Shown: positions 22,392 through 35,038, numbered from the stretch's first letter. The stretch is DNA of 64,000 nucleotides from Chionoecetes opilio (GCA_016584305.1 JACEEZ010020241.1:22501-86500), one strand, 5' to 3'. Program-made: numbers and translations. The notes: a model not told the origin generated them from the letters alone.

Positions 22392-24011
22392 ATCCTAACA
22401 CCTTGGCGTCGCGAGGCATCAGAAGGAGACATTTGCGTCATGGGGCATTTGTTGACATTTCACATCAAAGTGCTTCCATAAAGAATGATGGCCGCTTTTT
22501 TGTAACATTTTGTGGGTGATTGTTAGTTGAAAGACATAACTCACACTATCCTGTCATAATGAACTGTTTCCCTCAGCCCTGTTACCCATAATAATACATG
22601 TACAGCCTAGGGTTAGGACACTGGTATTATTAGTACTCATCGTGAGTCACCCGTCGTACTGTCCCTGTTCCCTCATCGTTTTTTTGAGCCAGATGACATC
22701 TTCTTGTGACCTTTGACGCTCAGTATCGCTCCCTAGGTCCTCTTCAACTTCGTCTCCTTCGTTAACAAACTTGTCAACTCTTCCCTCTGTTATTTTACCT
22801 GGGATGCAAAGACATTTTCATTAGTTTTCGATCCTTAGACTATCATCCGCTAGACATTAGATCCACGTAAGTTGTAACGTTTGTGTTGCGTTTCTGCCGT
22901 TCAGGATTTATGTTTTATCATGTGACGCAACACAGGTTTTATCTAACAGACTTTGGATTCCAGGGTTAACCTCAGGAGTTGTGTGGTGTTCAGATATCCA
23001 TTGCAAGACCTTGTATCCACCACACACAGAGTCTTACAGAGTAGATCCACTTCATAAGATAAGAGTAATGATCCTCAGCAGTATTGAGCAGTACAATCTC
23101 TTAGCTAACACCTCGGCTGCCCAGGTATAATAATTCACTTAACAGTTTCGGGAAGAGAATCGTCACCTTGATTAACTTTTTTCTCTATAGATATACACTG
23201 AAACATAGGATGAATTAGATATATGTCAATGACTCGTGTATTTTGAGACAGGGAGAATTGATGTTACGCTAAATACCGCAGGAGTAAAATTTGGAACCTC
23301 CCATATGTACCATGATATTCTCCCACGATGGATGCAATATGGTAGCAGAATGGTAATGAGGAAATGATGTAGAAGTTCGTAATGTTATGTAAATAAGTGC
23401 CAACAGTATTTCCTCATCAGAAAAATAGTCTAAAGGATTTCTATATTTGGTGTCATGGCCCATCTTCTACCACCATATATGTAAAGCATGTCAGTGTTGC
23501 ATGGATTTCAAAGGACTGTTCAGGAATCGAAAATGTAGCAGGTTTTTTTTTTGTCTTGAAAATGTCTAAAATGATGGGATTTGTATCAATATTACAATAG
23601 CAACAGATATATGTACCTAGAACCTTCCAATCACTTATCTCTCACAAGGTGCAATAGTTATTTATGTCAGAGAGTTATCAGAGTTACTCAAATACCTTCT
23701 AGTCAGTGAGAAACCAACCTACTCTATCTAAAAGTCTCTCTAGTCACAGTAAACAATCCCTTTCAGCATTGTTGTTAGAGTAGTTTTATGTGACAATTTT
23801 TCTGCCGTGACGAAGAAAAGAATCTGTGACAATTGCTCACTCGTGACAGCCTTCCCCTACCAAGAACACTTTCCCACCACTATATAAACTAACTTTATAC
23901 TTTACTATACTTTATAACTACTTTAACGCCTTCCTCCCAAAAGTGAAGTTAGGAGCGCCCACATTAGGACATTTTCTCCTAGGACGTTCAACACATTCTA
24001 GAAACCCGTCA

Positions 24012-24224
24012 TTAACCCCTTGTGACCCAGAACGTAATTTCCATTGTAATTTGGGTACCATTAGATGCTTTTTAGTGAGTATAAGCAATATTTTATAGCT
24101 ATGACCTGTTTAGTATCCTTGTCGACTAACTAATTTGGTATATTCAGTGACTTTTCGTAATTTTATGGCTCGACAACATACAATTTTTTATAGCCAAGGA
24201 AAGATCTGGGCGTGAAGGGGTTAA
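24012..24224 (-). mobile_element. piggyBac-like MITE, copy 6 (inverted)
   Basis: Same orientation as copy 5, TTAA at 24012-24015 and 24221-24224. Very similar to copy 5 over the whole 213 bp. Confidence 0.78.
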
Positions 24225-24799
24225 GGACTTGGATCTTTTATGACGATATCTTATGTGTATATTCCTGAAGTCAAGTGTCTGCTGTGTCCATTGAGGGTTA
24301 GCTGAGGTGAAGTGTTTTGTTATGTAGGTACTATGACGATTTGTGCACCTTACCCCCGCCACCTATGCATCACCTGTTATGAAGGGTGAGAATTAGGTGG
24401 TTTATAATTGATAGTTGTGTTAAGACAATCTTGAGTATTCTGCCGCATTGCCTTCCTCAACCTGCATCCTTAAGTAACTGCAAAATAGAAAAAAGCTAAA
24501 TAGAATAATGACAAAAAAATTAATTCCAAAAAGGTAAATAGAACACCTTTTCACTTTAACCTCAACATTTTTGCTTGATGACAAAAAGAGAAGAAATAAT
24601 ATTGAAGTCTATTTTTGACCCTTTTTCTTGGGGTTTGTCTAGGGTTATGCTTTGATGAGGTCAGGTCAAGGCGGGTCAAATGAGTGGCAGGATGGCTCGG
24701 CTTGTGTGTTGCCTACAGTTTTGTCTTGTTTTGAATCGTTTACGGAGTGTTTGGAGTCAAGGGAGTGACGTCCAAACCTCACCTCCAGCAACATCTGTG

Positions 24800-25009
<210 letters not shown>

Positions 25010-25189
25010 CAACAGAGGGACATAAGGCTCATATATCTGTTTGTGTGTGCCTCAGGGAAAACCAAATTGTAGTAATAATTTAATTGTGTATGTGTGTGTG
25101 TGTGTGTGCATTTGTTCTTGTTTACTGTCATCTGAGGCATATTTTTGACATCATCATTTGCGATTTAGAATGTTTATCTATAATGACGT

Positions 25190-25194
<5 letters not shown>

Positions 25195-25238
<44 letters not shown>
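25195..25238. repeat. (GT)n microsatellite
   Basis: About 44 bases of GT; a shorter GT run precedes it at 25086-25108. Confidence 0.95.
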
Positions 25239-25241
<3 letters not shown>

Positions 25242-25406
25242 GTTTTAAGCATCTCAGTTCCTTCAGTAATCCATCACACGCTACTACATATACTTTATAT
25301 TAGCGAGGTAATGAATGGTAGCGTAAAGATTTTGATATGTGAGTTAACCTGTGGGCTAAAATTAAAGATCGCTAACAGAAAAACATTTAATTTTAAAATA
25401 TAGATA

Positions 25407-25847
25407 CAGGTTGAAGTTCCCAAACTCGGCAACCTCGGGACCAGCGCCGAGCCGAGTAATGGAATTTTCCGACTTTTAGAACGTAGATATATTAAGGGGG
25501 AAAAAAGCATGAAAATCACATGAAAAAAATCACAGGAAAAAATTAATTGGATTCTAATACGGTAATACTGTTCCTGGACGTTTGGGAGCCATAATACCAA
25601 TAACAGACCTGTAGAAGTACGCAAAATAACAGTGTACACAACTCTACAGTCACAACACCACTGAACAATAACAACAAACAAATCGGCGGGAGAAACCAAG
25701 CGGCCTAGTGTGGTGGCACCCAGCGGCCGACCCGGCAACTACGCGCCGGGTTTTGGGTGTTCTGCCATGTTTTGGAAAATCCGGAACCATAGCCGAGTTT
25801 TGGGTGTTGCCGAGTCTTGGGATGCCGAGTTTGGGAACTTTAACCTG
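25407..25847. mobile_element. TA-flanked TIR element, 441 bp
   Basis: The ends CAGGTTGAAGTTCCCAAACT and, at the right, AGTTTGGGAACTTTAACCTG are inverted repeats, bounded by TA at 25405-25406 and 25848-25849. CAGGTT-type ends with TA duplication suit the pogo/Tigger branch of Tc1/mariner. No transposase frame is present. The G/C-rich core repeats GCCGAGT. Confidence 0.75.
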
Positions 25848-26212
25848 TACATTGTTATCTGAATGAGTGGATATGTATGAGTGGGTTTGAGAGTAGAGTG
25901 TATGTGTGTGTGTGTGTGTGGTGTGTGTGTGGGGAGAATGTCAGTGCATAAGTAAGCATGTAAGTAAATAAGAAAATAAGTCTTAAGTCAATACGTCTTT
26001 TATGCCTCAGAGGAAAAGAGCAAATCATAGTCTGTGTCTCATTCCTTGCTCTCACTCCATCATTCATATACTGTCATAACTAAGCTTCAAAGAATTATCC
26101 TCAACTGTTAACAAAGTGTATATTACCTAACGTAGCTTAAGGATCAAAACACTCGAATCAACTCTTGTGAAGAAGTATTATGTCTGTGTCAACTTTTTTA
26201 TAGAGATTTCCA

Positions 26213-26238
26213 ACTACTACTACTATTACTACTACTAT

Positions 26239-26290
<52 letters not shown>
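26213..26290. repeat. (TAC)n trinucleotide repeat
   Basis: About 26 TAC units with two ATTAC interruptions. It gives poly-Tyr and poly-Val open frames that are not genes. Confidence 0.96.
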
Positions 26291-26340
26291 GCTCCTATAA
26301 TTTCCTCACCACGATGCAAACCATTCAGATCCGTAAAGCC

Positions 26341-26606
26341 TACCGTACACAACACTATAGCCACCAGTCACTCGCCACTACACAAATGTCACCAGGCGCC
26401 ATATACTACAAATTTTAACATCACTACAGACCTTTATGTGTCACTTAGAGGCATGCACAGTAGTTTGTATTATGTACATCACACTACATGTCTTAAGTGA
26501 CACATAAGTCTGTAGTGATGCTAAAATTTGTAATACTGTATATGCACCCACCTGGCGACATTAGTGCAGTGGCAAGTGAATGGGGACTATAGTGTTATGT
26601 ACGGTA
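26341..26606. mobile_element. palindromic TA-flanked MITE, second copy
   Basis: Same family as the insert at 9405. The ends TACCGTACACAACACTATAG and CTATAGTGTTATGTACGGTA are mirrored, with CACTACAGACCTTTATGTGT and its partner inside. The fold-back spans the whole element. Confidence 0.82.
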
Positions 26607-26860
26607 AAGTTTCCGCAACCCAAACCTAACCCTACGTAAGGTCATAGTCCAATACATACTTCCGTAGACTCCCAGTATTGCAAAAGGTTCTTCGTTATGT
26701 TTGCCGTCGCAGTAATGTTCGCTATACAGAGGGAGAAGCGTAATTACACAATCCAGTGGCGTAGGGGGTGGGGGGCCGGTCTGGTGTCCTCTTGGCGGCT
26801 GTTCTCCAGGCGACGTCATATGCCATGCCCTTCGCTGCTTCCTAAAATTGTGAATGACAG

Positions 26861-26930
26861 ATAACATAAGAACATACAAAAATAAGGAAGCTACAAGAAA
26901 CCGCGAGACCTACACGTGGTAATTCCTGTA
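26861..26930 (-). mobile_element. CR1-type LINE, solo 3' end
   Basis: ATAACATAAGAACATACAAA followed by AATAAGGAAGCTACAAG and CCTACACGTGGTAATTCCTG match the 3' terminus of the element at 40981. Minus strand. Confidence 0.78.
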
Positions 26931-27385
26931 TCAGATGTAAACAGCTTTATTCTTAAGTGTCCTGTAGTAGAAAAATGGAAGTTTAGCATATATAGATAAT
27001 TGGTGGCAGTTTTTTACCTGGAACCGTGAATATCAGATGTAAAAAACTGTAATGATTCTTTAGCATTCTGTAGTAGAAAAATGGAAGTTTAGCATACGTA
27101 TATAGATAATTGGTGGCAGTTTTTTACCTGGAACCGTGAATATCAGATGTAAAAAACTTGATTCTTGGCATCCTGAAGTAGAAAAATGGCAGCCTAGCAT
27201 ATATAGATCATTGATGGCAGTGTTTGTTAGGTCAGTAGCTCCAGTTGTTTCCTGGTGCAGTGAATGACAGATGGAAAAAGATTTAATGATTCTTTAGCAT
27301 TCTGTAGTAGAAAAATGGAAGCTTGGTATATATAGATCATTGGTGGCAGTGTTTGTTAGGTCAGTAGCTGCCTGTGATATGTCAG
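26931..27385. repeat. direct repeat of about 100-130 bp, four units
   Basis: Units start near 26931, 27029, 27140 and 27268 with (T)ATCAGATGTAAA or a variant. They share GTAGTAGAAAAATGGAAG, TATATAGAT(A/C)ATTGGTGGCAG and, in part, ACCTGGAACCGTGAA. Unit length differs by small indels. Confidence 0.85.
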
Positions 27386-27564
27386 TGGTGGCCGATGATG
27401 CAGTTTGCTTTGAGTCTTGTTTATAAGGACGAGGAAATGAATGGCTGATGTTGGCAGAAGTCTTGAAGTTACCGGTTAAATTAATCATCAACATCCGCAC
27501 ACCATGTAGCCATGTAGCAGGAAAATGTTCTGGGACTTTTACAGCATCAGTACAGAACATGAAT

Positions 27565-28285
27565 AGGGACTGAGGGGGCTGAAAGGGTGCTGAAAGGAAC
27601 TGAAAGGTGCTGAAAGGGGACTGAATGGGTGCTGAAAGGGACTGGAAGGGTGCTGAAAGGGACTGAAAGGGGCTGAGGGTGCTGAAACGGACTGAATGGG
27701 TGCTGCAAGGGGACTGAGGGTGCTGAAAGGGACTAAAAGGGTGCTGAAAGGGACTAAAAGGGTGCTGAAAGGGACTAAATGGGTGCTGAAAGGGACTAAA
27801 AGGGTGCTGAAAGGGACTAAATGGGTGCTGAAAGGGACTAAAAGGGTGCTGAAAGGGGCTGAAAGGGACTGAATGGGTGCTGAAAAGGTGTTGCAAGGGG
27901 ACTGAAAGGGACTGAGGGTGCTGAAAGGGACTAAAAGGGTGCTGAAAGGGACTAAAAGGGTGCTGAAAGGGACTAAATGGGTGCTGAAAGGGACTAAAAG
28001 GGTGCTGAAAGGGACTAAAAGGGTGCTGAAAGGGACTAAAAGGGTGCTGAAAGGGACTAAAAGGGTGCTGAAAGGGACTAAAAGTGCTGAAAGGGACTGA
28101 GGGTGCTGAAAGACTAAAAGGGACTAAAAGTGCTGAAAGGGACTAAAAGGGTGCTGAAAGGGACTAAAAGTGCTGAAAGGGACTAAAAGAGCTGAAAGGG
28201 ACTAAAAGGGTGCTGAAAGGGACTAAAAGGGTGCTGAATGGGACTGAATGGGTGCTGAAAGGGGACTGAGGGTGCTGAAAGGGAC
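27565..28285. repeat. 21-bp minisatellite
   Basis: About 34 imperfect units of GTGCTGAAAGGGACTAAAAGG with variants. As 21 is a multiple of three it keeps frames open and yields a false 200-codon minus-strand ORF of repeating PFSPFQH. Confidence 0.95.
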
Positions 28286-28576
28286 AGTGGAGGGCGTTAG
28301 GTTGATGACGAAGGGCGAGAACAGCACAGAGAGAGACCCAGCATGAGGCGTCCACACCCAACCTTTAGCTTCCTTCCTCCCCACATAACAATGGGATCAA
28401 CAAGGTGCCCGACACGCACTGCCACCACCACCATCGCCTCACGTGTTCATGCCACTGAGTCAGGGTAAAGCCGCCAGCACACCACCTCATGTTTTCTGCT
28501 CTGCTAAAGTAGTGCCAATGGGACGACAGTAATCCAATGAAAACACAGAGGAACTTAACTCATATTGTGTTAAGGT

Positions 28577-29138
28577 TAAAGCCATTATATCGTCTCTGCT
28601 ATTGAATTAAAGCTATTATATCGTGTCTGCTATTGAATTAAAGCTATTATATCGTGTCTGCTATTGAATTAAAGCTATTATATCGTCTCTGCTATTGAAT
28701 TAAAGCTATTATATCGTGTCTGCTATTGAATTAAAGCTATTATATCGTCTCTGCTATTGAATTAAAGCTATTATATCGTCTCTGCTATTGAATTAAAGCT
28801 ATTATATCGTCTCTGCTATTGAATTAAAGCTATTATATCGTCTCTGCTATTGAATTAAAGCTATTATATCGTCTCTGCTATTGAATTAAAGCTATTATAT
28901 CGTCTCTGCTATTGAATTAAAGCTATTATATTGTCTCTGCTATTGAATTAAAGCTATTATATTGTCTCTGCTATTGAATTAAAGCTATTATATCATCTCT
29001 GCTATTGAATTAAAGCTATTATATTGTCTCTGCTATTGAATTAAAGCTATTATATTATCTCTGCTATTGAATTAAAGCTATTATATCGTCTCTGCTATTG
29101 AATTAAAGCTATTATATCGTCTCTTCTATTGAATTAAA
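28577..29138. repeat. 31-bp minisatellite
   Basis: About 18 units containing AGCTATTATATCGTCTCTGC and TATTGAATTAA, in strict register and more than 95 percent alike by eye. The main variants change TCGTCTC to TCGTGTC or TTGTCTC. Confidence 0.97.
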
Positions 29139-29453
29139 GAAAAAAATATTGTGATATGTTGCGCATTCCACAGAAAGAAAGCAGCAATGACCAGGCTCGT
29201 GTTTTGCATGGCATTTTGTAAGTCACCGGCACTTTTTATTTATTTTTTCCAATTTTGCTAAAAGTAAAAGAATTTTATTGCAAAATATGTTCCTCTTATT
29301 CCACATCATAAGATACAACCAGAACGGCCTGGATTTTATATTTCGCTGAAGTAACATTGAGATTAAGATTTGCATTAGCTACAAACTTATTTTCCTTCCA
29401 TCAAAAGTAAGATAAAAAAAGGCGATGAATTCCACATTTGCATTTTCTCTGTT

Positions 29454-29765
29454 CCGTCAAGCCATCAGTGGTAGTGCCATATGACCTCTGATGTCTGGCA
29501 AATTTCCCCCTTTTTGGCATTAAATCACCGTCAAGCCATCAGTGGTAGTGCCATATGACCTCTGATGTCTGGCAAATTTCCCCCTTTTTGGCATTAAATC
29601 ACCGTCAAGCCATCAGTGGTAGTGCCATATGACCTCTGATGTCTGGCAAATTTCCCCCTTTTTGGCATTAAATCACCGTCAAGCCATCAGTGGTAGTGCC
29701 ATATGACCTCTGATGTCTGGCAAATTTCCCCCTTTTTGGCATTAAATCAATCAATCAATCAATCA
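29454..29765 (+). repeat. 74-bp tandem repeat ending in a LINE-like ATCA tail
   Basis: Four near-identical 74-bp units start at 29454, 29528, 29602 and 29676 (CCGTCAAGCCATCAGTGGTA ... TTTTTGGCATTAAATCA). The last runs into ATCAATCAATCAATCA. A lone copy of the unit's last part, with the same tail, is at 32853. The unit end therefore looks like a LINE or SINE 3' terminus that has been tandemly duplicated. Confidence 0.85.
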
Positions 29766-30116
29766 TGGGTCCTGCATAGTGTGTGGTGTTGGTAATGATG
29801 GGTGTGCCCCTCGCGACACTCTGGCACCTTGTTCGTCCTCCCCCAGTACAGTGTAACCTTTAGTCTATAAGCTACCCAGAAGATTCCTCTCTATTACCTT
29901 TTAGTGAATAATATTTTTATAAGGTATTTTTATGTAGGAGTTTTAAAGATTTAGTGTAGTGTGAAGCAACAACTGAATCGTGTCTGGGCGGAGAAACAGA
30001 GATTTTTTTGTTGTTGGTGGAGAAACATTTGAGATTTTTTGTTGTTAGTGCGTGTGTTGTACCGGGCATTGAAGTTACTGGAAAGTTTTTATTTCTACTC
30101 CACATTCCAGAGTGTT

Positions 30117-30372
30117 TACCGTAGATAACACTATAGTCGCCAGTCACTCGCCACTGCACTAATGTCGCCAGGCACCATATATTACAAATTTTAGCATCAC
30201 TAGACTTTGTGCTACTGAAGAGGCATGCACAGTAGTATATATTATGTACATCACACTACATGTCTTCAGTGGCACATAAAAGTCTGTAGTGATGTTAAAA
30301 TTTGTAATATATTGTGCCTGGCGACATTAGTGCAGTGGCGAGTGACTGGCGACTATAGTGTTATCTGCAGTA
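30117..30372. mobile_element. palindromic TA-flanked MITE, third copy
   Basis: Ends TACCGTAGATAACACTATAG and CTATAGTGTTATCTGCAGTA are mirrored. CGCCAGTCACTCGCCACTGC and its partner and the GCATCACTAGACTTT arm make it a fold-back over its full 256 bp. Same family as 9405 and 26341. Confidence 0.83.
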
Positions 30373-30709
30373 GTGGAGTGATGGTGTGTTTCAAGGTCAC
30401 TACGATGGAACTAATGACGTGTGATGAGTAAAGTGATAGGACGACATACTGAGTTACTGTTACTATTGTGCTGTTGAAGGTGCACCCTGGCTGTATTGTT
30501 ATTATTATTATCATTGTTATTAGTATTGTTATTATTATTGCTATTAGCTTTATGTCCGTTATCTTATTTATGTGTGCGTAGTTCTGAAATTTACCCGAAT
30601 CAGTTCATTTATATATAGTTAGGATACCAAAGACAGACGCAGGTGCCAGTGTAAGAGACATACCTATATATAATCTGAAAATTAGCCATTATTGTTATAC
30701 ACTGTGGCC

Positions 30710-30890
30710 CGTACCAAGAGGCATGATGAAGGCCGAGCGACGAACGACGAATGACCGAGGAAGGGTACCATAAAAGGGATATTCCTTCGTCGCTGCTCTT
30801 CGTTCCAAAAATTATCCCTTTTACGGTACCCTTCCTCGGTCGTTAGTCGTTCGTCGCTCGACCTTCATCATGACTCTTGGGATGGACCTA
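30710..30890. mobile_element. fold-back element, about 180 bp
   Basis: CATGATGAAGGCCGAGCGAC at the left is mirrored by GTCGCTCGACCTTCATCATG at the right, and GAGGAAGGGTACC by GGTACCCTTCCTC. The loop is near 30800. Nothing is coded. Confidence 0.82.
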
Positions 30891-32523
30891 TATCCTTTTT
30901 GTTTCCTTCCAGCAAGCCAGACTAACTTGAAGTGTAGGGAACCACACACGCGCTCATACGCAGAGAGGTGTCGAGCAAACCATTAGCCGTTTTTCATACT
31001 GTGTCACTCTGATCATTCCAGTAATTATATGTGTGTGTGTGTGTGTGTCCATCTCTCTCTCCCCAGCCCTGGAGGTCCCCAATGATACAATAGTCGGTTG
31101 TCTGTCCTTCCCAAGTACCTACCATAGGGACATAATCTTAAGCCAGATATTCACTTTCTGCCTTGAATGTATTTACTATGTAACTCAAGTCTCTCAGTAT
31201 TCCTTGCAATAGCGTGTTTTGGGCGGCAGAGGCGCCACTCATACCCCTGATGTGTATAGATAGCTGAGAGTGTCCCAATGCCTCACTGTTTTATGATAGC
31301 AGTCAGTCTGAATTGTACCAAAAGTCTTGTTTTCCCTGGTGTGGTGTAGTGGCCGGTCCTGCTGTGCTGCTCAAGCCTCATACACACTAGTCTTTCCAAT
31401 GTATCAAGTCACTTTAGTCGCTTTAATTTTACCCATTACCATTATAATTATATATATATACATTCCTACTCTCCCCTTATGGTTAGCAAACAATACCTCC
31501 CTCACAATGGGGTGGGAACTAAACTACCACTCTACTAATTGAGAATGTGGGTTGTTGGTGAATAATTTCCACTAGTGACTTGATAAAATGGAGAGACTAT
31601 ACCACTCATCAGGTGCTTGCCGACGAGCATCACCGACGGGCAGTGCCGTTGCCAGTGTTGTGTACATTTTGCTCGCCGGCATCCTGTCCACACTGCCACT
31701 TTTGAGTGACTAAAACACTCGATCAACGGGAAGCGCCAACGGTGGTGAGTGGTGGTGTGTTCGGGGCTTCGGAGACTCGCCGGGAAGGTGGTGAATGCTC
31801 TCAGTGTACGTATATGTTGACAATGTTTTATATAGTTTATGTACATCAGTATTTGCTTCTTTTATGAATGTTAAAATGAATGACCTTTATCTGAGTATTT
31901 ATTGATTGCTTTAGGTGAGTGGAGGACAGGCATTGGTGTGGTGAAGGCTCAATGTTTATTTTTCTTCAATATGAGTGTGCAGTGTTTGTTATGAAGAAAG
32001 AAATGATGTTACCTAAGTTTTCAGTTCTATAAAGAGTTCTTGGTTCCACAACAGACATCTCTGTAGTGACATGGATATCTGATAGCATTGAATCTGGAGT
32101 TTGCTGTGACTGTGTTGTGGCATATTTCTGGAAGGGGTGTCCTGTCATCTGCTGTTTGTGAACCAAGAATCTGACCTAACAAATGAAGGAATAACTGAAT
32201 CAAAATTGCCTCAATCAAAATATAAATCAAGGAGTGAACGGTAATTCTTTGGACGTGATTAATCTATATATATAGTACCCGAAAGCAAACAAAATCCACC
32301 TGCCAAGTACCTATGTGTGATATTGAGGAAAGAAAAGTTTGAGTACATTCCCGCCACCCGCTGCATTGTACTTGTGTGTGCCTGTGGGGAAAAGAATCAA
32401 AGAAAATCCAGCCAACAAGATGAATGTTACTATCTTTTGTATCACCTTCCTGAGCCTTGGCCCACTGAGCTTACTATCTGAAGGACGAACATTCACTGAA
32501 GCTCTAATTCTGATAAAGCTTAA

Positions 32524-32793
32524 CAGTGAACAGTGATCATTAACAGGGTTCTCCAGATAAAGCTTAACAGTAAACTAACAGGGTTCTCCAGATAAAGCTT
32601 AACAGTGAACAGATCATTAACAGGGTTCTCCAGATAAAGCTTAACAGTGATCATTAACAGGGTTCTCCAGATAAAGCATAACAGTAAACAGATCATTAAC
32701 AGGGTTCTCCAGATAAAGCTTAACAGTAAACAGTAAACTAACAGGGTTCTCCAGATAAAGCTTAACAGTGAACAGATCATTAACAGGGTTCTC
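32524..32793. repeat. minisatellite of 30-45 bp units
   Basis: Eight units sharing TTAACAGGGTTCTCCAGATA and AAGCTTAACAGTGAACAG, with or without an extra AGATCA segment, so the unit length alternates. Confidence 0.92.
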
Positions 32794-32852
32794 CTTTTAG
32801 CAGTGTACTATAGAGGAGTTAAGGCTTAGAAGAGGTGCTCAAACAACCAAAG

Positions 32853-32895
32853 TCTGGCACATTCCCCTTTTTTTGGTATTAAATCAATCAATCAA
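32853..32895 (+). mobile_element. LINE/SINE 3' end with ATCA tail
   Basis: TCTGGCACATTCCCCTTTTT, then GGTATTAAATCAATCAATCA, matches the end of the 74-bp unit at 29454-29765. RTE-type LINEs often end in such short tandem tails; compare the tail of the RTE fragment at 48241. Confidence 0.6.
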
Positions 32896-33253
32896 ACAAC
32901 CAAAAAGGAGAGGGTAGAGCAGCACAGGGAGGCAGGATTGTGCGGCTTAATTGCCACCTGCCATTCGTCACATGCAGGTTCACTTGTTAAATGACGCACG
33001 ACAGCCACTTACCTGCCGCTGTGCTCAGGTTACGCGCCACCCGTCACACCTAGAGGCGGCGGCGTGACGTGACATGCGAACGTCACATAGGATTCATACA
33101 TAAGCCTTCACGTATAAACCAATTATATGTGAAATTTCTGCAAAGCCTGAATACATGTAAACTCTTCAGTATTACACAAAAATAAGAAAATGACTCCTTG
33201 TATAAGACTATATATAGGGCATGTGTTGATTCTGTGTGTATATCCAGTCTTAT

Positions 33254-33966
33254 ACAGGCCACTGCACTCAATGATAGGATCCCGCTGCAAAGGGCCATAA
33301 ACCTTGATTAGATAGGTAACTTGGGGACAGCTGGGTGCTAACGACCAATATTTGATTATATTTTAACCACAATAAGGCAATCTTATGTGTTCTTATGTTG
33401 AAAATCAGGTTTTCACTAATAATACCAATGGTTTTGATATACTCATGTCCATACCATGAACACTGGTTAGAAGAAATAGTATTTGAAAGTAGAAATAATA
33501 TTGAGATGAGAAATAATATGGAGAATAAGAATTCATGCCACCCTTGTGCACACAATCTATAATCTTTCAGCATCAATGGAGAAATATATTCACCCAAACA
33601 TTTTGACGTAACAGTTCCTTAAAGCTGTGGGACCATACATGAGTAGATCATACTTACAAATACTATTTCTTCTAACCAATGTTCATGGTATGGACATGAG
33701 TATATCAAAACCATTGGTTTATTAGTGAAAACCTGATTTTCAACATAAGAACACATAAGATTGCCTTATTGTGGTTAAAATAACATCAAATATTGGTCGC
33801 TAGCACCCAGCTGTCCCCAAGTTACCTATCTAATCAAGGTTTATGGACCTTTGCAGCGGGATCTTATTATTGAGTGCAGTGGCCTGTTGGGAGTGTATCA
33901 TTGACCGTCTAACCTCATAAGACATTACGGGAAAATGTGACGTTAAACAGAAAGATGATGATGATG
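33254..33966 (+). mobile_element. retroposon with inverted duplication and 14-bp target duplication
   Basis: A 14-bp direct repeat ATATCCAGTCTTAT flanks the element (33240-33253 and 33967-33980). The element ends in a (GAT)n tail after GACATTACGGGAAAATGTGA, as LINE-mobilised elements do. Its first part (33255-33485) is the inverted copy of 33655-33885; both contain CCACTGCACTCAAT and CAAACCTTGATTAGA-type sequence. The 3' 80 bp are not duplicated. No RT frame is present; it may be a SINE or a short LINE end. Confidence 0.75.
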
Positions 33967-34489
33967 ATATCCAGTCTTATGTTATGCTGAGTGGTTGTGG
34001 TGTCAGTGCCCCTTGAGTAGGAGTGGGAGAAGGTTCATGGTTGGAGGGAAATGTACGTTACAGTTTGTTGTAAATACCACCGAGTGCGTTTATCTTCAAA
34101 GTTCAAATGTGTTGGTGATAATACCCCGTTTAGGTTCTTTCTGTATCCACCAATGCATAACAGATAGGAGGGAAAAAATCCCCCGTTCGTTGTTCTGTAC
34201 AAACCACTCCACTCTCTCATTCATGTATTAATGATAATAGTCGATAGCTCTACAGTGTGGTAAGTGATGTGTGGTGAGGCATTCCCTGTCTTCTATCAAA
34301 CCTGTAAAGAATGAAACATAATAATGTGATTTGGTGTGTTTCAGACTCTCATTATGCAAACAGTAAATTACGATAATGTAAATAAAACTTTAAAGTACCT
34401 TCTCCATGTGCCTCTTTCCATCCTTTCCTAGACTAGTTTTGTGACTAGTTTTCTTCTTTCTTATATTGATCCATGTATATGTGTGTGTG

Positions 34490-35038
34490 TGAATGTGACC
34501 CTGCCTGCCTGAAGGAAGAGTGACCTGGAGTGGAAGGGAGAATGAATCTGCCATTGACTTTACGATAGTGAACCGGAATGCTAGGGAACGGGTGAGAAGT
34601 ATGTGGGTGGATGAGGAGAGGACAATTGACGTAGCGAGTGACCATAACGTCATGGTAATGGAGTATGAGTTTTTGAAGGAAAAAAGAGTGAACACGAAAG
34701 AAGAGCGGAATGGACGTTGGAAGCTTAGAGATGCAGACTGGGATTATTTCAGAGAAGTGGTGAGTAATGAGGACTGGAAGCTGGGAGAGAATGGTTTGAG
34801 GACTGAGAGAGGTGCGGATGAGATGAATGAGAGATTGTTAAGGAAGCTTAACAAAGCTGCAGAAGAGAGCATAGGCAGAACAAGAAAGAGTGCAAATGGC
34901 AGGACAAGAAAGAGTTGGTGGAACAATGAGATCGACAAGGCCAGGAAAGAAAGGAAACAGTCAAATAGGAAGTGTAGGAGTCTGAGAAAGAATAGGTCAA
35001 ACAGTGAAGCTGAAAGAATAGAGTATGAAAGGGCATGG
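34490..35038 (+). mobile_element. LINE A, segment 1 (end of endonuclease domain and linker)
   Basis: The open frame from about 34520 encodes the end of an apurinic-type endonuclease (GRENESAIDFTIVNR, then VASDHNVMV, the SDH motif) and a Lys/Arg-rich linker (KSWWNNEIDKARKERK). It stops being LINE sequence at 35038, where a DNA transposon has inserted. Joined to 39106 the frame reads on through ERAW-EEYK. The element is 5'-truncated near 34490. Its clade is not certain (I/Jockey-like by RT style). Confidence 0.85.

Noticed and set aside
27294..27896. 200-codon minus-strand ORF with PFSPFQH repeats
   Set aside because: It is the 21-bp minisatellite read in one frame; period is a multiple of three.
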